From assembly GCA_046349935.1 (NCBI GenBank), contig JAXMBK010000003.1:372001-436000 (forward strand): DNA of 64,000 nt. Reading direction: 5' to 3'. The notes under the pieces were generated by a model, which did not search any database, was not told the origin of the DNA, and was given only the letters and a program-made list of their open reading frames with translations. The position numbers were made by a program, and so were the translations under genes. Positions 38,092 through 46,174 of the stretch are shown piece after piece (position 1 is the stretch's first letter; every line of letters begins with the position of its first letter). This DNA is from CAIXSC01 sp046349935. Lineage in GTDB: Bacteria > Planctomycetota > Planctomycetia > Pirellulales > Pirellulaceae.

Positions 38092-40263
38092 CTAGGGCGG
38101 CGGCGCTTCCGCCGGCTTCGGCGGACTCGCAGGCTTGCCGACTTCCAGCGGTGCCGCAGGCCGCACCATTTCCACGGTCAGCAGCACCGGCAGCCACACG
38201 TCGTCGCGCAACGCCCCTGGGTCGGCGACGGCGTCCTTGGCTGTGGTCGCGTCGGCGTCCTCGGCTGCCGTCGCGGCGGCCGCGCCTTCGCCTGGAACTG
38301 GCAGCGGCGGCTTGGCGGCCGGCTTGGTCCCATCCTCCGCATAGGGAATGGGAATCCTTCGACTGAAGTCCGAGTAACGCTTCGCCTTCGCCACCTGTTC
38401 CGGCGCCTGCGGGACCACCCCGTTTTCGCTCAACGCTTTCTCGGTTTGCGACAGTGCTGCCTCGGCCGGCAGGTAGGAATAGAAGACCGGGTTGGCGCCG
38501 CGCGCTTGCGAGAAATTGACCGTCGGCAACAGATTCGTTCCCTCCACATCCCAGCGGACCACCTGCGCCTGCACCTCGACCGACTCCGCTTCCGACAGCC
38601 GTTGCACCAGCATCTCGACATCCCGCGGCGTTGTGAACCACAGCAGCTGTGCGACGTCTCCCGCCTCCGACAACTCAATCGCCGGTTCCGCCTCTGTAGA
38701 CCGATTCCGGTCGGACTGATTGCCTTTGGCCAGCGTTGGGGCGGCCAGTTTCTCGGCGGACAGTTTCTCGGCGGACAGTTTCTCGGCGGACAGACTCGCT
38801 TCGCGTCCCAGGCTGCGCAAGCGAATCGCCAAGCGTTCGGACTGCGCTTCGCGCCACTCTGATTCCGCTTTCTTGCCTACTTCCGGCTTCTCGCCGTCGG
38901 CGCGGCCTTCCTGAATCTGCCACTTCGATCGATCGAGGGCATCGGCCAATCGTCCGACGCCGTCTCCCGCGCCGCCGTCGGATTGTGCTTCGAGCAACAC
39001 ATTGAGCATCAGGCAAGCGCGACCGTCCCCTTCGGCTTGCTTCAATTGCTTTCGCCACTCCTGCTGCGGCTCGATTCCCAATGCAAATTGCCTCTTCAAC
39101 TCTTCCGGCAATTCCGGCGGCATCTTCAGTTCCCGGGGATCGCTCGGCACGCCCTCGGTCTTCGCTCGGACGGCGTCCGGCGCCGGTACACCGCGACTGG
39201 GCGCTGGTGCGCCGCGACTGGGCGCCGATGCGCCGCGACCGGTCGCCGGCATTGGGGTGTTGTAGGAGCGGAGTTCGTCGACTTTGTCGCTCGCCGCCGC
39301 AGGCTTATCCGCAGGCGCTGGAGCCGGCGGCGCAGGCGCCCCGCCCTTCGGCGCACCCGGCGAGGCCGCGGGAGGCGTCATAAAGCGCAAGTCCCTCGCG
39401 GGCGCCGGCGCATCAAAGACCTGATCGCTCTCGCTCGGCGTCGCCTTACGACGCAGCGTCTCCGCCTTCTCTTCGACGGCCGGCAAGGGGATTGCGCCCG
39501 CAGGCATACCGCCCGCAGGCATACCGCCCGCCCCGCCCAGGCCGCCGCCCAGCGGACCGCCTGGCATTCCGCCCAGGCCGCCTGGCATTCCTCCCAGACC
39601 GACGCCGTCCTCTTGGCCCCCGAAGGCTCCCGAACCGCCGGCACGTCGACCATCCTCCGGTCCCGCGCTAAACTCCGTCGCCGCTCCCATCGGAGCAGGA
39701 ATAGCATACCCTTCGGCCGTCCCATATCGCCAATGCTCTACGCCTTGGCGATCCCTGCCTTCCAGCGAGTGGGTGGAATCCGCCGCATCCGAACTTTTCC
39801 ATGCCCTGGCCGTATGGCGTCCCAACGGTAGGACGCCCTGGCCGGCGAGCGCGATCAGCAGCAGTGCGGCGAGCGTCGACGCCATGCTGAATGCAATCCG
39901 CCACCGCCGCAGCGCGCGTGCCTGCTGCTGCATGAGCAGACTCAGGTCGACCCGCGACGCCTCCGCTGGCGACGCTTGATGCGCCGGCGGACCTTCGGTA
40001 ACTCGATTATCCGAGCGTGTTTCCGTGAGCCCCGCCTTGGCTCGCACGGCCGCCTGCAACACTCGAGCCGCAAAATCGTCGTCTAGCGACGCGCGGGGAA
40101 TGCGCTGCAGTTGCTCGCGCAATTGCCGATAGTCGTCGACTTGCTGGCGATAGTCCGCGTTGTCGCGCAACGCCGATTCCACCTCCGCCTGTTCGGCGGC
40201 CGTTAATTCGCCGTCGACGTACGCGCTTAACCATTCTTCGGGCAGTTGACGTTTCATGGTCAT
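38092..40263 (-). CDS. Large membrane-spanning anti-sigma factor candidate
   Basis: 723 residues. The start ATG (40261-40263) overlaps the TGA of the sigma factor (40260-40262), the usual arrangement for an ECF sigma/anti-sigma pair. The N-terminus (LPEEWLSAYVDGELTAAEQA, then VESALRDNADYRQQVDDYRQL) is an anti-sigma helical domain without the zinc-binding His/Cys set. One membrane helix is at about 122-144. The very large exported part has low-complexity segments: Gly/Met/Pro repeats (GGMPGG, about 235-265), APSRG repeats, a threefold LSAEK repeat, and a folded-looking C-terminal part containing WFTTPRDVEMLVQRLSEAESVEVQAQVV. I infer it senses the envelope and holds the sigma factor; the ligand is unknown. 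Confidence 0.85.
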   Translation of the reverse strand: MTMKRQLPEEWLSAYVDGELTAAEQAEVESALRDNADYRQQVDDYRQLREQLQRIPRASLDDDFAARVLQAAVRAKAGLTETRSDNRVTEGPPAHQASPAEASRVDLSLLMQQQARALRRWRIAFSMASTLAALLLIALAGQGVLPLGRHTARAWKSSDAADSTHSLEGRDRQGVEHWRYGTAEGYAIPAPMGAATEFSAGPEDGRRAGGSGAFGGQEDGVGLGGMPGGLGGMPGGPLGGGLGGAGGMPAGGMPAGAIPLPAVEEKAETLRRKATPSESDQVFDAPAPARDLRFMTPPAASPGAPKGGAPAPPAPAPADKPAAASDKVDELRSYNTPMPATGRGASAPSRGAPAPSRGVPAPDAVRAKTEGVPSDPRELKMPPELPEELKRQFALGIEPQQEWRKQLKQAEGDGRACLMLNVLLEAQSDGGAGDGVGRLADALDRSKWQIQEGRADGEKPEVGKKAESEWREAQSERLAIRLRSLGREASLSAEKLSAEKLSAEKLAAPTLAKGNQSDRNRSTEAEPAIELSEAGDVAQLLWFTTPRDVEMLVQRLSEAESVEVQAQVVRWDVEGTNLLPTVNFSQARGANPVFYSYLPAEAALSQTEKALSENGVVPQAPEQVAKAKRYSDFSRRIPIPYAEDGTKPAAKPPLPVPGEGAAAATAAEDADATTAKDAVADPGALRDDVWLPVLLTVEMVRPAAPLEVGKPASPPKPAEAPPP
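38746..38790. repeat. 15-bp tandem repeat, three copies, inside the anti-sigma gene
   Basis: Three perfect copies of CAGTTTCTCGGCGGA at 38746-38760, 38761-38775 and 38776-38790 encode three LSAEK units on the minus strand. The unit is in frame, so copy number can change without breaking the gene. Confidence 0.95.
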
Positions 40264-40838
40264 TCCACCGAGCTTTCCTGGAGGACGCCGCGCAGCCGCT
40301 CGCGCAGTTCGGCGCGCGCTCGATGCAGTCGGCTGCGTACGGTCCCCGGCGGCAGATCGAGAATCTCGGCGATCGACTCGTAGTCGCAGCCTTCCATCTC
40401 GCGCAGCACCAAAATCGTGCGAAACTCCTCCGGGAGCGTCGCGAGCGCCGCTTGCACCTGCCCTGCTCGTTCCTCTCTCAAAACCCGTTCCTCCGGCGCT
40501 TCCGCCCGATCCGCCGGATCGGCCCCCGTCTGCTCACGCTGGTCCTCCACGGAGACCGACGTGCGTTTCCGCCGCTGACGGCTGGCCGCCAAATTGAACG
40601 CAATCCGATACACCCACGTATAAAACGCGCTGCCGCCGCGGAACGTGTCCAGCTTCACGAAGGCCTGCACGAACGTGTCCTGCACCAAGTCCTCCGCCTC
40701 TTGGCGGTCGCCGACCACGTGCAAAATTACATGCAACACCCGATCCTGGTATCGGCGCACGAGTTCCCCGAAGGACTGGGAGTCCCCATTGAGAGTCGCG
40801 GCGATCAGTTGGGCATCGTCGTTCACGCGTCTTTCCAC
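40260..40838 (-). CDS. ECF RNA polymerase sigma factor
   Basis: 192 residues from a GTG at 40838; a second GTG at 40826 is possible and has GGAG further upstream. Region 2: FGELVRRYQDRVLHVILHVV, DRQEAEDLVQDTFVQAFVKL and AFYTWVYRIAFNLAASRQRR. Region 4: LPEEFRTILVLREMEGCDYE, SIAEILDLPPGTVRSRLHRARAELRERL. A charged linker of about 45 residues separates the two. The overlapping downstream gene encodes the probable membrane anti-sigma factor. Target promoters cannot be inferred. Confidence 0.95.
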   Translation of the reverse strand: MERRVNDDAQLIAATLNGDSQSFGELVRRYQDRVLHVILHVVGDRQEAEDLVQDTFVQAFVKLDTFRGGSAFYTWVYRIAFNLAASRQRRKRTSVSVEDQREQTGADPADRAEAPEERVLREERAGQVQAALATLPEEFRTILVLREMEGCDYESIAEILDLPPGTVRSRLHRARAELRERLRGVLQESSVE

Positions 40839-40892
40839 TCCTTCGACGCTCGACCTACGGCGAAAGTTCCCGGACGGTTTGCAATCCGCGGT

Positions 40893-42176
40893 TTAGGCGG
40901 GCTGTTGATCAAACCGCCGACAGCCGGGCGGTTGTCGTAAAACGTACCACCACAAGGCACTTCCGACTAGCAACAACCCGACGCTCACCCACTGAGAAAT
41001 CGTCAGCGGCGTTCCCCACCGCCCCGGTTCGTCGTCGCGCACCGCCTCCTCCAAAATGCGGGTAAGCGGGTACAGCGTCAACAACCCGGCCATGACTTCG
41101 CCGTCCCGCCGCCGCATCGCATACCAAGCCCACAGCACGAGCGCCAACGACGCCGCGCTCACGGCGCTATAGAGCTGAATCGGATGCACCGTCCGACTGC
41201 GCGGCGGTAATCCGGGCACTCGCCACTTCACCGTCCGGCCGTCCGCCAGTTGCAATTCGGCCGTCGCCCAGTCCGCTCCCGGCGGGAACCAGACGCGCGA
41301 CAGCGCATCGACCTCCACCCCGTTCACCGACTTGACGCGGTCGCCCGCCTCGAGCCCCGCTTTGGTCGCCGGCGAATGGGCGTCCACCTCGACGACCACC
41401 AGCGACCGCCCATCGTCGCCGATCCCCAGCTTCACGCCATGCATCCGCCCGCGCTGCAACTGATGCACATACGGCGGCGACATTTGCGGGAAGGTCACGG
41501 CCGCCTGGTCCGCCGGGCACTCGCCGCCGAAACAGCAGCCGTGCAGGAAACAGCCGACGCGGCCGAATGCCAATCCCAACAGCATGCTGGGCGCCGCCAA
41601 ATCGGCCATCGCCAGCACGGGGATCTTCCGCGTCCACAAAAAATGCCCGCCCACGATCAGCGCGGCGATGAATGAACCGTAGACGACCAGCCCCCCCTGC
41701 GTGAATTTGGCCACCTCCATCAAGGTCTCCGCCCAGGTCGGTCGCGAATACTCTTCCCAGTACAGCGCGACATAAAACGCCCGCGCGCCGACGATGCCCG
41801 CAATGAACAACCGCATCGACAGGCTGTAGATCATTTCCGGGTCGGCGCCCATCCGCCGTCCCTCGCGCATCCCTAGCCCGACCCCCGCCACGACGCCCAT
41901 CGTCACGAGCACGCCGTAACCATGAATGGCGATCCCCAACCGCTTGCCCGTCACCGGCTCCACATCCTCCATCCGCGGCGCCAGCCACAGAAAGAGCGCC
42001 GCACCGAGTCCCCACATCAGCAAGCTGCCGAACACATCGCCTTGGACGAAGCCGCGTTTCAGGTTCCAGGCCAACAGCGCACCGCCGCCGATCAGCCACG
42101 CCCAAGCGACCCAGCCCCAACCAAACAACGGCCAACCACCCGCTTCATGCGGGATGCGAAACAAAACGTCGTACAC
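40893..42176 (-). CDS. lgt: Prolipoprotein diacylglyceryl transferase (Lgt) with inserted PDZ domain
   Basis: 427 residues from a GTG at 42176 (GGAG eight bases upstream); another GTG at 42185 overlaps the panC stop, and the open frame beyond that is antisense to panC. Lgt features: several membrane helices, IHGYGVLV (about 85-91), TQGGLVVYGSFIAAL, the signature GRVGCFLHGCCFGGEC (205-220) and RTVHPIQLYSAVSA (about 328-341). Between the signature and HPIQLY lies an inserted PDZ-like module of about 80 residues (VKLGIGDDGRSLVVVEVDAH, then SPATKAGLEAGDRVKSVNGV). Ordinary Lgt is about 260-290 residues. It transfers diacylglycerol to the lipobox Cys of lipoproteins; the PDZ module might bind substrate tails or partners. 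Confidence 0.88.
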   Translation of the reverse strand: MYDVLFRIPHEAGGWPLFGWGWVAWAWLIGGGALLAWNLKRGFVQGDVFGSLLMWGLGAALFLWLAPRMEDVEPVTGKRLGIAIHGYGVLVTMGVVAGVGLGMREGRRMGADPEMIYSLSMRLFIAGIVGARAFYVALYWEEYSRPTWAETLMEVAKFTQGGLVVYGSFIAALIVGGHFLWTRKIPVLAMADLAAPSMLLGLAFGRVGCFLHGCCFGGECPADQAAVTFPQMSPPYVHQLQRGRMHGVKLGIGDDGRSLVVVEVDAHSPATKAGLEAGDRVKSVNGVEVDALSRVWFPPGADWATAELQLADGRTVKWRVPGLPPRSRTVHPIQLYSAVSAASLALVLWAWYAMRRRDGEVMAGLLTLYPLTRILEEAVRDDEPGRWGTPLTISQWVSVGLLLVGSALWWYVLRQPPGCRRFDQQPA

Positions 42177-42181
42177 GCGCC

Positions 42182-43063
42182 TCACTCCAACATCATATTG
42201 TCGATCAATCGAGTCGCACCCACTCGAGCCGCGACCAGCACCACCGCTCGCCGCTCGACGTAAGCCGTCGGTTCCAGCGTGTCGGCGTCCGCGACCGCCG
42301 CGTATTCCACCTCCGCCACGCCCCCCGCTGCCAGTTGGTCGAGCACGCTCCGCGACAAGATTGCGGCGTCGCGACAGCCGGCGCGCCACTGCGTTTGAGC
42401 CGCATGCAATCCGCGCGAGATCGCCAAAGCTCGCGTTCGTTCCTCCGGCGACAAGTACCGATTGCGCGAACTCATCGCGAGCCCATCCGGCTCGCGCACG
42501 GTCGGCTGCACCGAAATCTCGATCGGCACATCCAAGTCGGCGACCAGATGACGAATGACGAGCGACTGTTGATAGTCTTTGGCGCCGAAGTAGGCGACAT
42601 CGGTCGGCAGCAGGTGGAACAGTTTGAGCACCACGGTGGCGACGCCGCGAAAGTGTCCTGGACGCCGCTCCCCTTCCCACCGCTGAGCGACGCGGGGCGG
42701 ATCGACGAACGTCGAACTACCGGGCCGATACATGGTCTCGACGCTCGGCACAAAGACCCAATCGGCCCCCGCCTCGCGCAGCACCTCGAGATCCTGCGGC
42801 AACGTGCGCGGGTACCGTCCGAAGTCTTCCTGCGGTCCGAACTGCGTGGGATTGACGAAGATCGTCGTGACCACTTCGTCGCACTCCCGCCGCGCAGCAC
42901 GGACCAAACTGGCGTGCCCCTCATGCAGCGCGCCCATCGTCGGGATCAGGCCCACGCGCTTACCGGCCGCCCGCGCCGCGCGCACGCACGCCAGCGCCTC
43001 CGCGCCGCTTTCGACGACGCGCGGCGTCGCGCACGCGCCTCGCCCTTGCTCTAGCTCGTTCAT
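42182..43063 (-). CDS. panC: Pantothenate synthetase
   Basis: 293 residues, ATG at 43063. Motifs in order: LIPTMGALHEGHASLVR (HxGH nucleotide motif), TTIFVNPTQFGPQEDFGRYP, HFRGVATVVLKLF, YFGAKDYQQSLVIR and AMSSRNRYLSPEER. It joins pantoate and beta-alanine using ATP. It follows folK by 103 bp and lies directly before lgt, whose start region overlaps or abuts the panC stop. A folK-panC pairing suggests shared supply of folate-dependent hydroxymethyl transfer to pantoate. Confidence 0.96.
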   Translation of the reverse strand: MNELEQGRGACATPRVVESGAEALACVRAARAAGKRVGLIPTMGALHEGHASLVRAARRECDEVVTTIFVNPTQFGPQEDFGRYPRTLPQDLEVLREAGADWVFVPSVETMYRPGSSTFVDPPRVAQRWEGERRPGHFRGVATVVLKLFHLLPTDVAYFGAKDYQQSLVIRHLVADLDVPIEISVQPTVREPDGLAMSSRNRYLSPEERTRALAISRGLHAAQTQWRAGCRDAAILSRSVLDQLAAGGVAEVEYAAVADADTLEPTAYVERRAVVLVAARVGATRLIDNMMLE

Positions 43064-43166
43064 TCGCGTCCGCGCCTCCTAGTCGCGTCGTCGTCTCTTC
43101 CTCGTCCGAGTCGCCGCATCGACCGTGCATTGTACGAGCATCCGCCGGCGCACGGGGAGGGCAACT

Positions 43167-44039
43167 TCACTGCAGCGCCTGCAGCGCGCCGACCACTTCG
43201 TCGACTTGCCGAGCCGACTCGACGGCGGATAACGCCAACCGCGGCCCCGCGGCGCGCCGCACGAGCGCCGCACGCCAAATCGTCTCCACCTCGCGCGCCT
43301 CCGTCTGGCCCGCCGTCGACATGTCGACCACGAGCTTCGGAATCAGGGGCGGGGGCGAGGCGTCGTCGAGCGACGTGCAGAGGTTCCACCAAAAGTCGCT
43401 CGCCAGCCATTCGCCCGCGGCGTTGGCCGCGTCTTCGGCGAGCGTGCGACGCAGCGCGGCGGACGTCATCGAATCCGCGCGGCGCAGCCACCGCAGCGGC
43501 ACTCGCGCCTGCACGCGCTGCACCAGCGACTCGCGCTCCGCCGTCGCACCGCCGATGATCACCGCATAGCGCGGCGTGGTTCGCAGAAACTGCTCCAGTT
43601 CACGCAGCGTCCAGCCGACGTGCGGATGAATCCACTCCGGCGCGATCTCCGCCGCCGGCTCGATCATGAAGCGTCGATAGGCGCTGCGGGGATGAGGCAG
43701 CTCCAATCGGGGCGAGTGGAACACGGCGTGATCCAGCAACACGATGTCGATGTCGATCGTCCGCGGCCCCCACACTTCGTCGCGCCGCCGCCCCCCTTGT
43801 CGCTCGACCTCTTGCGTCCAATCCAGCAACTGCAGCGGTTCGAGCGACGTTTCGACGAGCAGCGCGCCGTTGAGGAACGCGTCCTGACTCGGTCCACATC
43901 CGGCCGGCGCCGTTTCGTACCAGCGACTGACGGCCGCGACGCGCACGCGCGCATGCCGCTCCAGGCGCGCGACGGCCGACTGCAGATGCGCGGCGCGATC
44001 GCCTAAGTTGGAACCAATCGATAGCACAGCATGAGACAT
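43167..44039 (-). CDS. folK: FolK (HPPK) with an unassigned C-terminal extension
   Basis: 290 residues, ATG at 44039. The first 155 residues are a complete 6-hydroxymethyl-7,8-dihydropterin pyrophosphokinase: LSIGSNLGDR, YETAPAG, SQDAFLNGAL, WGPRTIDIDIVLLDH, LPHPRSAYRRFMIEPAAEIAP. The remaining 135 residues (from YAVIIGGATAERESLVQRVQ) are extra to ordinary FolK, which is about 160-180 residues. The opening IIGGATAERES looks like the remains of a P-loop. Some bacteria fuse FolK to a deoxynucleoside kinase; the extension here could be a decayed or divergent form, but key kinase motifs are not evident. Confidence 0.93.
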   Translation of the reverse strand: MSHAVLSIGSNLGDRAAHLQSAVARLERHARVRVAAVSRWYETAPAGCGPSQDAFLNGALLVETSLEPLQLLDWTQEVERQGGRRRDEVWGPRTIDIDIVLLDHAVFHSPRLELPHPRSAYRRFMIEPAAEIAPEWIHPHVGWTLRELEQFLRTTPRYAVIIGGATAERESLVQRVQARVPLRWLRRADSMTSAALRRTLAEDAANAAGEWLASDFWWNLCTSLDDASPPPLIPKLVVDMSTAGQTEAREVETIWRAALVRRAAGPRLALSAVESARQVDEVVGALQALQ

Positions 44040-44097
44040 GCTGCGAACCTACCGCGTGAATCGCGACCTGAAAAGCGGCGACGACCGCGACAACGAA

Positions 44098-44134
44098 AAA
44101 GGGCGGCCTTCGAAAACTTCGAAGGCCGCCCTTT
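44098..44134 (-). terminator. Strong terminator facing folK
   Basis: AAAGGGCGGCCTTCGAA (44098-44114) and its exact complement (44118-44134) form a perfect 17-bp stem with a 3-base loop. On the minus strand it is followed by TTTTTCG. It stops transcription arriving from the right, 58 bp before the folK start, so folK probably has its own promoter close by. Confidence 0.8.
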
Positions 44135-44171
44135 CGCAACGAATCGACGAATCCTTGCCGACGCGCTGCCG

Positions 44172-44330
44172 ATCAAAAAATGGTGGGGGAGACCTCCGAA
44201 TTCGCGACAAGAGTCGCCGGCAGTCGGTCCCTGCGGTCGCCGCCCCCCAGCAATTTCTAACTCACAAGCTGATCTAGATAAGGACGCTCATTCAGCCGTC
44301 ACCAAGCCGCGAACGCGACTCGATACGGCG
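44172..44330 (-). ncRNA. Possible small non-coding RNA between the yhcH-like gene and folK
   Basis: The gap 44040-44426 has no credible protein gene. On the minus strand an exact TTGACA lies at 44362-44357, with a weak -10 candidate near 44339-44334. The region then contains a GCCGT..ACGGC hairpin and a larger GC-rich hairpin with arms CTGGGGGG (about 44252-44245) and CCCCCACC (about 44189-44182), ending in a T6 run (44180-44175). A second, stronger terminator follows at 44098-44134. The layout suggests an independent RNA of about 150-230 bases. I could not match it to tmRNA, SRP RNA, 6S or RNase P. Confidence 0.35.
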
Positions 44331-44426
44331 GCGTATTGTGCGCGTCGCGAGACTTTTGTCAAGCAACGTTGACGCTAGTTTTTTCGAGCATTTTTTCTGA
44401 CTCGCGATTTCGCGCCGCTCGAAAAG

Positions 44427-44879
44427 TTACAAGATTTCCACTTTCGCCACGACCTTCCGCACGCGCTGCGCCGCATCGCAGGCGATGCACGGCAGGTGCA
44501 CGTCTTGCGGAAAAAAAATGGCAAAGCGTCCCGACTCGAGCGTGATCCAGTCCCCCGCGCCCTGAAAGAACCCGACGTCGCGCTGCGCGTCGTACGGCGC
44601 ATCCACCTGCATCTGCTCGATCCGTCCCACGCCGATCCGCTCGCGCCCCGTCGGCACCAACTGAATGTCCGCGTAGCGTCGATGCGCTTCCCAACGTCCC
44701 TCTTCCGGCCGCTTCGTGTCGTACTCCTGCACGAGCACGAACAGCGAGTCGCCTTCCAAGTCGATGCGGCCCAGCGGCAGCGCGGCCAAGTCTTGGCTCG
44801 CCAAATACGCGAGCGCTCGCTGAAACCGCTCCGGCAATCCGCGGTAGGTCGCCGCATTGTTCAAGGTGTCGACGATCAT
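44427..44879 (-). CDS. YhcH/YjgK/YiaL-family protein (DUF386)
   Basis: 150 residues, ATG at 44879. The family pattern is clear: MIVDTLNNAATYRGLPERFQ, ALAYLASQDLAALPLGRIDL, LFVLVQEYDTKRPEEGRWEAHRRYADIQLV, FAIFFPQDVHLPCIA (metal-binding His/Asp cluster) and KVVAKVEIL at the end. Members are cupin-like beta-barrels linked to sialic acid or other sugar handling, including EbgC, an accessory subunit of a beta-galactosidase. No sugar operon is adjacent. It is divergent from ald. Confidence 0.9.
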   Translation of the reverse strand: MIVDTLNNAATYRGLPERFQRALAYLASQDLAALPLGRIDLEGDSLFVLVQEYDTKRPEEGRWEAHRRYADIQLVPTGRERIGVGRIEQMQVDAPYDAQRDVGFFQGAGDWITLESGRFAIFFPQDVHLPCIACDAAQRVRKVVAKVEIL

Positions 44880-45070
44880 GACAAGTGGCTCCGGGAATCG
44901 AGTCGCGCGTGAAAGGGCCGCATTATGCCCGCGCGACGCGCTCCTGCCCAGTCATCCTTCTACGGCCCACTCCGCCTTTCTTCGCGCCGCCGCTCGTGAG
45001 ATACTTGCGCCGCAACCGTGCGCTGCGCGATGCGAGTTGGTCGTCATGCGAGCTGGAGGGAGAACGCCCC

Positions 45071-46174
45071 GTGATCGTTGGAATTCCTAAAGAGATCAAG
45101 CGCGACGAGTATCGCGTCGCCATGCTTCCCGTCGGCGTAGAAGAACTCGTGCGCACCGGCCACGAAGTCGTCGTCGAATCGGGCGCCGGACTCGGCTCGG
45201 GACTCACCGATCATGCCTACGAACAAGCGGGCGCTAAACTGGTTCGCACGGCAGCCGACGTCTTCGCGGCCGCCGATCTGATCGTCAAAGTCAAAGAACC
45301 GCTGCCGCCCGAATGGCCCCTGCTGCGGCCCGGCCAAACGCTGTTCACGTACCTCCACTTGGCCGCCGACCGCGCACTCACCGAAGCGCTGCTCGCCACC
45401 GGCGCCACGTGCCTCGCCTACGAGACGCTGCGCGATGAACGGGGCCAACTGCCGCTGCTGAAACCGATGAGCGAAGTGGCGGGACGCATGAGCATTCAAG
45501 AAGGCGCGAAATACCTGGAGAAGCCGCAGATGGGGCGCGGCATCCTCCTGGCCGGCGTGCCTGGCGTCGCTCCGGCGCACATCACGATCTTGGGCGGCGG
45601 CATCGTCGGCGCCAACGCGGCGAAAGTCGCCGCCGGCTTCAAGGCCGACGTCGCCATCCTCGACGTCAACATGGATCGCCTGCGGTACCTCGACGACGTC
45701 ATGCCGGCCAACGTCAACGTCCTGTTCAGCGATCGACACACGATCCGCGAACAACTCCAGCGCGCCGACCTCGTCATCGGCTCGGTTCTCATCCCCGGCG
45801 CCCGCGCCCCGCGTCTTGTTTCTCGCCAAGATCTCAAGCAGATGAAGCCCGGCAGCGTCGTCATCGACGTCGCCATCGATCAAGGCGGCTGCTTTGAATC
45901 GAGCCGCCCGACGTCGCACAGCCAGCCGACCTACGTCGAAGACGACGTCGTGCACTATTGCGTGACGAACATGCCGGGCGCAGTGGGGCGCACCAGCACC
46001 TTTGCGCTGTGCAACGTCACGCTTCCGTGGGTGCTGCAGTTGGCCAAGCACGGCGTCGCCGCCGCGCTGCGCAAGCTTCCCCCCATCGCCTCCGCCGCCA
46101 ACGTGCACGAGGGTCGGCTGGTCAACGCGGCGGTCGCCGAATCGTTCGAGCTGCCCTGCCACGCGCTCGACTAG
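45071..46174 (+). CDS. ald: Alanine dehydrogenase
   Basis: 367 residues from a GTG at 45071 with GGGAG eight bases upstream; the open frame extends to 44885 but only this start gives the conserved VIVGIPKEIKRDEYRVAMLP and the usual length (about 371). Key features: catalytic Lys in IVKVKEPLP, His in LFTYLHLAADR, NAD-binding ILGGGIVGANAAKVAAGF with LDVN, and DVAIDQGGCFESSRPTSHSQ. The enzyme interconverts alanine and pyruvate plus ammonia. It converges on the PSCyt1/DUF1549/DUF1553 gene; the two stop codons share the bases CTAG. Confidence 0.96.
   Translation: MIVGIPKEIKRDEYRVAMLPVGVEELVRTGHEVVVESGAGLGSGLTDHAYEQAGAKLVRTAADVFAAADLIVKVKEPLPPEWPLLRPGQTLFTYLHLAADRALTEALLATGATCLAYETLRDERGQLPLLKPMSEVAGRMSIQEGAKYLEKPQMGRGILLAGVPGVAPAHITILGGGIVGANAAKVAAGFKADVAILDVNMDRLRYLDDVMPANVNVLFSDRHTIREQLQRADLVIGSVLIPGARAPRLVSRQDLKQMKPGSVVIDVAIDQGGCFESSRPTSHSQPTYVEDDVVHYCVTNMPGAVGRTSTFALCNVTLPWVLQLAKHGVAAALRKLPPIASAANVHEGRLVNAAVAESFELPCHALD

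Noticed and set aside
42186..42680. Upstream extension of the lgt reading frame
   Set aside because: It is antisense to panC and Arg-rich; the GTG at 42176 with GGAG at the right distance gives the conserved protein.
44182..44252. tRNA or tmRNA end (CCCCCACCA)
   Set aside because: The 68-base segment between matching arms has no T-loop TTCRA in the right place and no anticodon arm; tmRNA tag features are missing.
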